Below are positions 1-12,400 of a stretch of DNA of 64,000 nt, piece by piece. The DNA is from Apostichopus japonicus (taxonomy: Eukaryota > Echinodermata > Holothuroidea > Aspidochirotida > Stichopodidae). Every line of letters starts with the position of its first letter. Position 1 is the first letter of the stretch. A program made the position numbers and the translations under genes. The stretch spans positions 1,339,501 through 1,403,500 of the forward strand of contig NC_092569.1 of NCBI RefSeq assembly GCF_037975245.1. Direction: 5' to 3'. The notes beneath the pieces are model-generated. The model was not told the origin of the DNA, searched no databases, and saw nothing but the letters and a program-made list of their open reading frames with translations.

Positions 1-3000
1 TGACATGTTAGCATCGAGAATAGACTCTCTTCCTCCTCCTCCTTGGAATATTTGCGGACACCTAGCGGGCATCAAATATTATGACATGTTAGCATCGAGA
101 GTAGACTCTCTTCATCCTCCTTGGAATATTTGAGTACACCTAGCGTGTATCAAATATACCATTGAGGGTACACTCACCTTCAGCTTAGAATATATGCGGA
201 CACCTAGCGGGTATCAAATATTATGACATGTAAGCATCGAGAATAGACTCACTTCCTCCTCATTGGAATATTAGCGGACACCTAGCGGGTATCAAATATA
301 CCATTGAGGGTACACTCACGTTCTCCTTGGAATATTTGCGGACACCTAGCGGGCATCAAATATTATTGACAAGTTAGCATCGAGAGTAGACTCTCTTCAT
401 CCTCCTTGGAATATTTGCGGACACCTAGCGGGTATCAAATATTATTGACATGTTAGCATCGAGAGTAGACTCTCTTCCTCCTCCTTGGAATATTTGCGGA
501 CACCTAGCGGGTATCAAATATTATTGACATGATAGCATCGAGAGTAGACTCTCTTCCTCCTCCTTGGAATATTTGCGGACACCTAGCGGGTATCAAATAT
601 TATTGACATGTTAGCATCGAGAGTAGACTCTCTTCCTCCTCCTTGGAATATTTGCGGACACCAAGCTGGTATCAAATATTACTGACATGTTAGCATCGAG
701 AGTAGACTCTCTTCATCCTCCATGGAATATTTGAGTACACCTAGCGTGTATCAAATATACCATTGAGGGTACACTCACCTTCAGCTTAGAATATTTGCGG
801 ACACCTGGCGGGTATCAAATATTATTGACATGTTAGCATCACGATTAGACTCTCTTCATCCTCCTTGGAATATTTGAGTACACCAAGCGTGTATCAAATA
901 TACCATTGAGGGTACACTCACCTTCAGCATAGAATATTTGCGGACACCTGGCGGGTATCAAATATTATTGACATGTTAGCATCGAGAGTAGACTCTCTTC
1001 CTCCTCCTTGGAATATTTGCGGACACCTAGCGGGCATCAAATATTATGACATGTTAGCATCGAGAGTAGACTCTCTTCATCCTCCTTGGAATATTTGAGT
1101 ACACCTAGCGTGTATCAAATATACCATAGATGGTACACTCACCTTCAGCTTAGAATATTTGCGGACACCTAGCGGGCATCAAATATTATGACATGTTACC
1201 ATCGAGAACAGACTCTCTTCCTCCTCCTTGGAATATTTGCGGACACCTAGCGGGTATCAAATATTATGACATGCAAGCATCGAGAATAGACTCACTTCCT
1301 CCTCATTGGAATATTAGCGGACACCTAGCGGGTATCAAATATACCATTGAGGGTACACTCACGTTCTCCTTGGAATATTTGCGGACACCTAGCGGGCATC
1401 AAATATTGTTGACATGTTAGCATCGAGAGTAGACTCTCTTCATCCTCCTTGGAATATTTGCGGACACCTAGCGGGTATCAAATATGATTGACATGTTAGC
1501 ATCGAGAGTAGACTCTCTTCCTCCTCCTTGGAATATTTGCGGACACCTAGCGGGCATCAAATATTATGACATGTTAGCATCGAGAGTAGACTCTTCATCC
1601 TCCTTGGAATATTTGAGTACACCTAGCGTGTATCAAATATACCATAGAGGGTACACTCACCTTCAGCTTAGAATATTTGCGGACACCTAGCGGGCATCAA
1701 ATATTATGACATGTTACCATCGAGAACAGACTCTCTTCCTCCTCCTTGGAATATTTGCGGACACCTAGCGGGTATCAAATATTATGACATGCAAGCATCG
1801 AGAATAGACTCACTTCCTCCTCATTGGAATATTAGCGGACACCTAGCGGGTATCAAATATACCATTGAGGGTACACTCACGTTCTCCTTGGAATATTTGC
1901 GGACACCTAGCGGGCATCAAATATTATTGACATGTTAGCATCGAGAGTAGACTCTCTTCATTCTCCTTGGAATATTTGCGGACACCTAGCGGGTATCAAA
2001 TATTATTGACATGTTAGCATCGAGAGTAGACTCTCTTCCTCCTCCTTGGAATATTTGCGGACACCTAGCGGGTATCAAATATTATTGACATGATAGCATC
2101 GAGAGTAGACTCTCTTCCTCCTCCTTGGAATATTTGCGGACACCTAGCGGGTATCAAATATTATTGACATGTTAGCATCGAGAGTAGACTCTCTTCCTCC
2201 TCCTTGGAATATTTGCGGACACCAAGCTGGTATCAAATATTACTGACATGTTAGCATCACGATTAGACTCTCTTCATCCTCCTTGGAATATTTGAGTACA
2301 CCAAGCGTGTATCAAATATACCATTGAGGGTACACTCACCTTCAGCTTAGAATATTTGCGGACACCTAGCGGGTATCAAATATTATTGACATGTTAGCAT
2401 CGAGAGTAGACTCTCTTCCTCCTCCTTGGAATATTTGCGGACACCTAGCGGGCATCAAATATTATGACATGTTAGCATCGAGAATAGACTCTCTTCCTCC
2501 TCCTTGGGATATTTGCGGACACCTAGCGGGTATCAAATATTATGACATGTTAGCATCGAGAATAGACTCTCTTCCTCCTCACTGGAATATTAGCGGACAC
2601 CTAGCGGGTATCAAATATACCATTGAGGATGCACTCACGTTCTCCTTGGAATATTTGCCGACACCTAGCGGGTATCATATACTATTGACATGATAGCATC
2701 GAGAGTAGACTCTCTTCATCCTCCTTGGAATATTTGCGGACACCTAGCGGGTATCAAATATTATGACATGTTAGCATCGAGAATAGACTCTCTTCCTCCT
2801 CCTTGGAATATTTGCGGACACCTAGTGGGCATCAAATATTATGACATGTTAGCATCGAGAGTAGACTCTCTTCATCCTCCTTGGAATATTTGAGTACACC
2901 AAGCGTGTATCAAATATACCAATGAGGGTACACTCACCTTCAGCTTAGAATATTTGCGGACACCTAGTGGGTATCAAATATTGACATGTTAGCATCGCGA

Positions 3001-6000
3001 GTAGACTCTCTTCCTCCTCCTTGGAATATTTGCGGACACCTAGCGGGCATCAAATATTATGACATGTTAGCATCGAGAATAGACTCTCTTCCTCCTCCTT
3101 GGGATATTTGCGGACACCTAGCGGGTATCAAATATTATGACATGTTAGCATCGAGAATAGACTCTCTTCCTCCTCACTGGAATATTAGCGGACACCTAGC
3201 GGGTATCAAATATACCATTGAGGATACACTCACGTTCTCCTTGGAATATTTGCCGACACCTAGCGGGTATCATATACAATTGACATGATAGCATCGAGAG
3301 TAGACTCTCTTCATCCTCCTTGGAATATTTGCGGACACCTGGCGGGTATCAAATATTATGACATGTTAGCATCGAGAATAGACTCTCTTCCTCCTCCTTG
3401 GAATATTTGCGGACACCTAGCGGGCATCAAATATTATGACATGTTAGCATCGAGAGTAGACTCTCTTCATCCTCCTTGGAATATTTGAGTACACCTAGCG
3501 TGTATCAAATATACCATTGAGGGTACACTCACCTTCAGCTTAGAATATATGCGGACACCTAGCGGGTATCAAATATTATGACATGTAAGCATCGAGAATA
3601 GACTCACTTCCTCCTCATTGGAATATTAGCGGACACCTAGCGGGTATCAAATATACCATTGAGGGTACACTCACGTTCTCCTTGGAATATTTGCGGACAC
3701 CTAGCGGGCATCAAATATTATTGACAAGTTAGCATAGAGAGTAGACTCTCTTCATCCTCCTTGGAATATTTGCGGACACCTAGCGGGTATCAAATATTAT
3801 TGACATGTTAGCATCGAGAGTAAACTCTCTTCCTCCTCCTTGGAATATTTGCGGACACCTAGCGGGTATCAAATATTATTGACATGATAGCATCGAGAGT
3901 AGACTCTCTTCCTCCTCCTTGTAATATTTGCGGACACCTAGAGGGTATCAAATATTATTGACATGTTAGCATCGAGAGTAGACTCTCTTCCTCCTCCTTG
4001 GAATATTTGCGGACACCAAGCTGGTATCAAATATTACTGACATGTTAGCATCGAGAGTAGACTCTCTTCATCCTCCTTGGGATATTTGAGTACACCTAGC
4101 GTGTATCAAATATACCATTGAGGGTACACTCACCTTCAGCTTAGAATATTTGCGGACACCTGGCGGGTATCAAATATTATTGACATGTTAGCATCACGAT
4201 TAGACTCTCATCATCCTCCTTGGAATATTTGAGTACACCAAGCGTGTATCAAATATACCATTGAGGGTACACTCACCTTCAGCATAGAATATTTGCGGAC
4301 ACCTAGCGGGTATCAAATATTATTGACATGTTAGCATCGAGAGTAGACTCTCTTCCTCCTCCTTGGAATATTTGCGGACACCTAGCGGGCATCAAATATT
4401 ATGACATGTTAGCATCGAGAATAGACTCTCTTCCTCCTCACTGGGATATTTGCGGACACCTAGCGGGTATCAAATATTATGACATGTTAGCATCGAGAAT
4501 AGACTCTCTTCCTCCTCACTGGAATATTAGCGGACACCTAGCGGGTATCAAATATACCATTGAGGATACACTCACGTTCTCCTTGGAATATTTGCCGACA
4601 CCTAGCGGGTATCATATACTATTGACATGATAGCATCGAGAGTAGACTCTCTTCATCCTCCTTGGAATATTTGCGGACACCTAGCGGGCATCAAATATTA
4701 TGACATGTTAGCATCGAGAATAGACTCTCTTCCTCCTCCTCCTTGGAATATTTGCGGACACCTAGCGGGCATCAAATATTATGACATGTTAGCATCGAGA
4801 GTAGACTCTCTTCATCCTCCTTGGAATATTTGAGTACACCTAGCGTGTATCAAATATACCATTGAGGGTACACTCACCATCAGCTTAGAATATATGCGGA
4901 CACCTAGCGGGTATCAAATATTATGACATGTAAGCATCGAGAATAGACTCACTTCCTCCTCATTGGAATATTAGCGGACACCTAGCGGGTATCAAATATA
5001 CCATTGTGGGTACACTCACGTTCTCCTTGGAATATTTGCGGACACCTAGCGGGCATCAAATATTATTGACAAGTTAGCATCGAGAGTAGACTCTCTTCAT
5101 CCTCCTTGGAATATTTGCGGACACCTAGCGGGTATCAAATATTATTGACATGTTAGCATCGAGAGTAGACTCTCTTCCTCCTCCTTGGAATATTTGCGGA
5201 CACCTAGCGGGTATCAAATATTATTGACATGATAGCATCGAGAGTAGACTCTCTTCCTCCTCCTTGGAATATTTGCGGACACCTAGCGGGCATCAAATAT
5301 TATGACATGTTAGCATCGAGAATAGACTCTCTTCCTCCTCCTTGGGATATTTGCGGACACCTAGCGGGTATCAAATATTATGACATGTTAGCATCGAGAA
5401 TAGACTCTCTTCCTCCTCACTGGAATATTAGCGGACACCTAGCGGGTATCAAATATACCATTGAGGATGCACTCACGTTCTCCTTGGAATATTTGCCGAC
5501 ACCTAGCGGGTATCATATACTATTGACATGATAGCATCGAGAGTAGACTCTCTTCATCCTCCTTGGAATATTTGCGGACACCTAGCGGGTATCAAATATT
5601 ATGACATGTTAGCATCGAGAATAGACTCTCTTCCTCCTCCTTGGAATATTTGCGGACACCTAGTGGGCATCAAATATTATGACATGTTAGCATCGAGAGT
5701 AGACTCTCTTCATCCTCCTTGGAATATTTGAGTACACCAAGCGTGTATCAAATATACCAATGAGGGTACACTCACCTTCAGCTTAGAATATTTGCGGACA
5801 CCTAGTGGGTATCAAATATTATTGACATGTTAGCATCGCGAGTAGACTCTCTTCATCCTCCTTGGAATATTTGAGTACACCAAGCGTGTATCAAATATAC
5901 CATTGAGGGTACACTCACCATCAGCATAGAATATTTACGGACACCTAGCGGGTATCAAATATTATTGACATGTTAGCATGGAGAGTAGACTCTCTTCCTC

Positions 6001-9000
6001 CTCCTTGGAATATTTGCGGACACCTAGCGGGCATCAAATATTATGACATGATAGCATCGAGAATAGACTCTCTTCCTCCTCCTTGGGATATTTGCGGACA
6101 CCTAGCGGGTATCAAATATTATGACATGTTAGCATCGAGAATAGACTCTCTTCCTCCTCCTTGGAATATTTGCGGACACCAAGCTGGTATCAAATATTAC
6201 TGACATGTTAGCATCGAGAGTAGACTCTCTTCATCCTCCTTGGAATATTTGAGTACACCTAGCGTGTATCAAATATACCATTGAGGGTACACTCACCTTC
6301 AGCTTAGAATATTTGCGGACACCTGGCGGGTATCAAATATTATTGACATGTTAGCATCACGATTAGACTCTCTTCATCCTCCTTGGAATATTTGAGTACA
6401 CCAAGCGTGTATCAAATATACCATTGAGGGTACACTCACCTTCAGCATAGAATATTTGCGGACACCTAGCGGGTATCAAATATTATTGACATGTTAGCAT
6501 CGAGAGTAGACTCTCTTCCTCCTCCTTGGAATATTTGCGGACACCTGGCGGGCATCAAATATTATGACATGTTAGCATCGAGAATAGACTCTCTTCCTCC
6601 TCGTTGGGATATTTGCGGACACCTAGCGGGTATCAAATATCATGACATGTTAGCATCGAGAATAGACTCTCTTCCTCCTCACTGGAATATTAGCGGACAC
6701 CTAGCGGGTATCAAATATACCATTGAGGATACACTCACGTTCTCCTTGGAATATTTGCCGACACCTAGCGGGTATCATATACTATTGACATGATAGCATC
6801 GAGAGTAGACTCTCTTCATCCTCCTTGGAATATTTGCGGACACCTGGCGGGTATCAAATATTATGACATGTTAGCATCGAGAATAGACTCTCTTCCTCCT
6901 CCTTGGAATATTTGCGGACACCTAGTGGGCATCAAATATTATGACATGTTAGCATCGAGAGTAGACTCTCTTCATCCTCCTTGGAATATTTGAGTACACC
7001 AAGCGTGTATCAAATATACCATTGAGGGTACACTCACCTTCAGCTTAGAATATTTGCGGACACCTAGCGGGCATCAAATATTATGACATGTTACCATCGA
7101 GAACAGACTCTCTTCCTCCTCCTTGGAATATTAGCGGACACCTAGCGGGTATCAAATATACCATTGAGGGTACACTCACGTTCTCCTTGGAATATTTGCG
7201 GACACCTAGCGGGCATCAAATATTATTGACATGTTAGCATCGAGAGTAGACTCTCTTCATCCTCCTTGGAATATTTGCGGACACCTAGCGGGTATCAAAT
7301 ATTATTGACATGTTAGCATCGAGAGTAGACTCTCTTCCTCCTCCTTGGAATATTTGCGGACACCAAGCTGGTATCAAATATTACTGACATGTTAGCATCA
7401 CGATTAGACTCTCTTCCTCCTCCTTGGGATATTTGAGTACACCAAGCGTGTATCAAATATACCATTGAGGGTACACTCACCTTCAGCTTAGAATATTTGC
7501 GGACACCTAGCGGGTATCAAATATTATGACATGTTAGCATCGAGAATAGACTCTCTTCCTCCTCATTGGCATATTAGCGGACACCTAGCGGGCATCAAAT
7601 ATTATTGACATGTTAGCATCGAGAGTAGACTCTCTTCCTCCTCCTTGGAATATTTGCGGACACCTAGCGGGTATCAAATATTATTGACATGATAGCATCG
7701 AGAGTAGACTCTCTTCCTCCTCCTTGGAATATTTGCGGATACCTAGCGGGTATCAAATATTATTGACATGTTATCATCGAGAGTAGACTCTCTTCCTCCT
7801 CCTTGGAATATTTGCGGACACCAAGCTGGTATCAAATATTACTGACATGTTAGCATCGAGAGTAGACTCTCTTCATCCTCCTTGGAATATTTGAGTACAC
7901 CTAGCGTGTATCAAATATACCATTGAGGGTACACTCACCTTCAGCTTAGAATATTTGCGGACACCTAGCGGGTATCAAATATTATTGACATGTTAGCATC
8001 ACGATTAGACTCTCTTCATCCTCCTTGGAATATTTGAGTACACCAAGCGTGTATCAAATATACCATTGAGGGTACACTCACCTTCAGCTTAGAATATTTG
8101 CGGACACCTAGCGGGCATCAAATATTATGACATGTTAGCATCGAGAATAGACTCTCTTCCTCCTCCTTGGAATATTTGCGGACACCTAGCGGGTATCAAA
8201 TATTATGACATGTTAGCATCGAGAATAGACTCTCTTCCTCCTCATTGGAATATTAGCGGACACCTAGCAGGTATCAAATGTACCATTGAGGGTACACTCA
8301 CGTTCTCCTTGGAATATTTGCGGACACCTAGCGGGTATCATATACTATTGACATGATAGCATGGAGAGTAGACTCTCTTCATCCTCCTTGGAATATTTGT
8401 GGACACCTAGCGGGTATCAAATATTATTGACATGATAACATCGAGAGTAGACTCTCTTCCTCCTCCTTGGAATATTTACGGACACCAAGCTGGTATCAAA
8501 TATTACTGACATGTTAGCATCGAGAGTAGACTCTCTTCCTCCTCCTTGGAATATTTGAGTACACCTAGCGTGTATCAAATACACCATTGAGGGTACACTC
8601 ACCTTCTCCTTAGAATATTTGCGGACACCTAGAGGGTATCAAATATTATTGACATGTTAGCATCGAGAGTAGACTCTCTTCCTCCTCCTTGGAATATTTG
8701 CGGACACCTAGCGGGCATCAAATATTATTGACATGTAAGAACGAGAGTAGACTCTCTTCCTCCTCCTTGGAATATTTGCGGACACCTAGCGGGTATCAAA
8801 TATTATTGACATGATAGCATCGAGAGTAGACTCTCTTCCTCCTCCTTGGAATATTTGCGGACACCTAGCGGGTATCAAATACTATTGACATGTTAGCATC
8901 GAGAGTAGACTCTCTTCCTCCTCCTTGGAATATTTGCGGACACCTAGCGGGTATCAAATATACCATTGAGGGTACACTCACCTTCTCCTTGGAATATTTG

Positions 9001-9163
9001 CGGACACCTAGCGGGTATCATATATTATTGACATGTTAGCATCGAGAGTAGACTCTCTTCCTCCTCCTTGGAATATTTGCGGACACCTACCCAGTATCAA
9101 ATATACCACTGAGGGTACACTCACCTTCTCCTTAAAATATGTGCAGACACCTAGCGGGTATCC
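1..9163. repeat. Higher-order satellite array, basic unit about 78 bp
   Basis: Tandem array running off the left edge. Two monomer types alternate: a 78-79 bp form beginning tgacatgttagcatcgaga, and a shorter form of about 65 bp beginning ccattgagggtacactcac. Both end in the shared block gcggacacctagcgggtatc. Longer blocks repeat as units: the block at 1193-1420 recurs almost exactly at 1711-1938 (518 bp on), and one 303-bp block recurs at 2391, 2986, 4328, 5229 and 6491. Because 78 is a multiple of 3, many copies read open as 26-residue repeats, but frames shift at the 79-bp and 65-bp units and I do not regard them as genes. Monomers diverge toward the right edge (8.3-9.16 kb). Confidence 0.97.
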
Positions 9164-9289
9164 AAAGTGCAAATCAATGAAATGCCTAAACTGCAACCAT
9201 CATCCAATTATAATTGAAGGAGCCATGAAACTGTCTGACTACATCTGCAGTTTACCAAGCCTGTTTGATGTTAATGAAAGCCAGCCTAC

Positions 9290-9416
9290 CTTTGAAGTAG
9301 ATCCACTCTCCGACCTCCAGAACAGGTAAAAGGGTGTTTTCAATGATTCTGTCTAGGCCATCACAAGATGGACCCCACAGACTGGAGGAGAACATCGGTT
9401 CCTCTGGACCTCGTTC
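9290..9416 (-). CDS. ODC: ODC coding exon 8 (catalytic cysteine), last one visible
   Basis: 127 nt; acceptor TTACAG, donor GTAGGC. It encodes [15 protein letters not shown] with catalytic C371 and D372 (mouse C360 and D361) and ends VGEWIYFK plus one base, just before the family's NMGAY block. That block is not present leftwards up to 9164, and beyond there is only satellite. If intron 8 were retained, the reading frame would add about 13 residues (from GRLAFINIK) and stop at TAA. Confidence 0.95.
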
Positions 9417-12400
9417 CTGTAAAATTAAAACTCATACAGGTCAGCATAGCAGAAGATGTAGACAAGTTAAAGTACCGCGTGTAAGTAACCATTTTGTTTC
9501 GTAATCTACTACAACTCTTGACACAAAAACTTCTAAAGTCATAGCTTGGAATAGTCTGTGAATATATATAATGGGATCTGTAATATTCTCTTCAACATTG
9601 AATATGTAATATTCTCGTCAACATTGAATAATACAAGAGAATGTAAGGAACAGAATCTCATATTTGTCTCTAAGAGGAAGGGGGAGGGGAAGGTAGGGGA
9701 AAGGGAAAGGAAGGGGAAGAAAAGGTATGCTCTTTCACTCCTCTTTCAAACAATTTTCCCCACATTCACTCATTATACGAACGCAGTAACAGAGTATTTA
9801 GTCATTATTTTTTCCTATTTTTGAACCTAACCCTGATCCCCCCACCTCAAGCTCTTTGACTCTGATATAAACCAAGTTTTTCTTATCTTGAGCCTTCCAA
9901 TAAACGAGTATATCATTCCTGCAAATAAAAGTTAAACATCCTAAAGGAATTACCTCAAGCAGCTGAGGGAAGACTGTAGCATGATCGTATAGCAGACAGT
10001 TAAAGGAGCCGTATACCCCATCATTCACATAGTACATGAAACCGGGTTCGTCGCACTTAGTAGGAGCCTCGCTATTGGCTACCAGGTCTGAAAGCAAAAA
10101 AAACACAAAAACATAAACAATTGCATCGAAGGGAGTACTATTAGGAGAAAGGCAATAAGGAAAGAACAAACAAACAATACCAAACAATCCCTTCTTAGCC
10201 CTCCACCCCCCCCCCCCGCCCCTCACCTATCACAAATCCCTTACACCAGTATTATGACAAAGATACTGTAAGCCTAGTCCAGTATCTGTAACAGAAAGCA
10301 CTAATAAAGAAAATCATAGGCAAAAATAAATATTCATTGATTCCATGATCAAACAAATTTATTTTATAAAACAAGTCTCTACGTAATGAACAACTGGGAC
10401 GAGGGTAGGTTGACAACAGTGGCACAGAGCCATACCAACCTTGAAATGTCTGGTAGGTGAGGTTTGCTTGTTAGATGATTGTTGGTTATTGGTCAAAAAA
10501 AAGACAAGTTATTATGTAAGAATTGCAGTACCAGGTTCAGTAAGTAGCTCCACAGATACTCTCAAGGATTTGCTCAACTTAAAAGAGGTTCTTAGTTTAT
10601 AGGGACATGAAATGTTTATCTATTTTGTGGGACAAACACTTGTGCTTTGTCTGTCTTTCTGCATACTTATCAGTCACCAGACTCAAGTGATGACAAAAAA
10701 TAAGTTAATGACTTTATGAAGAAACAATTTGACTCTTTGAAAAGCTTCAAATTACATAGTGAAATACCATTGAAATTTTCATAAACACATTCGGCATCCT
10801 GTGATTGTCTTAGTTGTTCACCAAAAATACCAGTCTGCATTTTTTTATGCATAATTAGATATTTGAGTGGCATTAAGAGTGTGAATCTATTAACTGTAAT
10901 GTTTATTAAAAAAAAACAGGTGTCCTACTACATATGTATGGTGTTGCAACCCCATTAATCAATAATTTCACAATTTATGCTCAAGCACATGAGCACCACA
11001 TGAAACTTTTGTTTACGACAATCATAGCAACAAGCATGCAACAACTTTGCAGGTGGTAACAATTCATGACACTACAAGCAAACAGAATGAGACAATTATT
11101 TTGTAAAACTATTCAGGCTTGGCCTAGCAAATGGAATGATTCTCAAAAACCATAGGTGATCTGTCTGTCAATTTTAATTCTACAGTGTTAAACGGTGAAT
11201 TGGTATCACAGTGCCAGCTAGCAGACCTATTCTTGAAGTTAGGCTGAAGATTGGTACAAACTTATTTGCATCTAGAGGTACCCACCTTTAGACTTGGGGA
11301 TCTTGAAGGTCTGACAATCTCTGGCGACCACCCGTTTAGCCGTTACATTTACAGCCAGGGTAAACGCCGATGCAACAAAGTAGCGGCCTGGCTCAGCAAT
11401 CACTCGTATCTTAGATTCTGGTGGAAAATGTTTCTCCAGAGACTGTTTGATGACGTTGGCAACCTAGGGTTTAAACAAAGCGAATCAATCGTGAGGGTAA
11501 ATAAAAAGACTGAAATTAAAAAAAATGATAGTCATTGACACAAATGATCATTTCCTAGAAAATTGCAAACATTCCTAAAGAGAGACACACATTCAAGCCA
11601 AACAATGAGCCTTCATTGGGACATTTTTCACAACAATTTCTGATGACACACACACCTCTTCAACCTCCACCTCTCCCCTCCCCTCCCCAAAAAAATGTAT
11701 TTCAGGTGGAGAGGAATAGTGTTTATGTAGCCTACTGACAACTACTTACAGAATATTGCAAATATTACAGCAAAAACATGATCAAAATTGCCTTTTTAAA
11801 TTGGTATTTACTTGGTATATCCCCTTCTCATTTCCCTTCCCTCTTGCCCAGCACAACCCCTCCCTTCCCTCTTGCCCAGCACAACCCCTCCCTTCCCTCT
11901 TGCCCAGCACAACCCTTCCCTTCCCTCTTGCCCAGCACAACCCCTCCCATCAATCTTGCCCAGCATAACCCCTCCCTTCCCTCTTCCTCAGCACACCCCT
12001 CCCTTTCCTCTTCCCCAGCACAACCCCTCCCTTCCCTCTTGCCCAGCACAACCCCTCCCTTCCCCTTGCCCAGCACAACCCCTCCCATGCCTCTTGCCCA
12101 GCACAACCCCTCCCATCACTCTTGCCCAGCATAACCCCTCCCTTCCCTCTTTCCCAGCACAACCCCTCCCATGCCTCTTTCCCAGCACAACCCTCCCTTC
12201 CCTCTTCCCCAGCACAACCCCTCCCTTCCCTCTTCCCCAGCACAACCCCTCCCTTCCCCTTGCCCAGCACAACCCCTCCCATGCCTCTTGCCCAGCAAAA
12301 CCCCTCCCATCACTCTTGCCCAGCATAACCCCTCCCTTCCCTCTTTCCCAGCACAACCCCTCCCTTCCCTCTTTCCCAGCACAACCCCTCCCATGCCTCT

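Noticed and set aside
1-9163. CRISPR array
   Set aside because: Repeats are contiguous with no unique spacers, and the genome is eukaryotic.
1193-9329. Many open frames of 60-100 codons in the satellite
   Set aside because: They follow the repeat period, break whenever a 79-bp or 65-bp unit occurs, and have no domain or start context.
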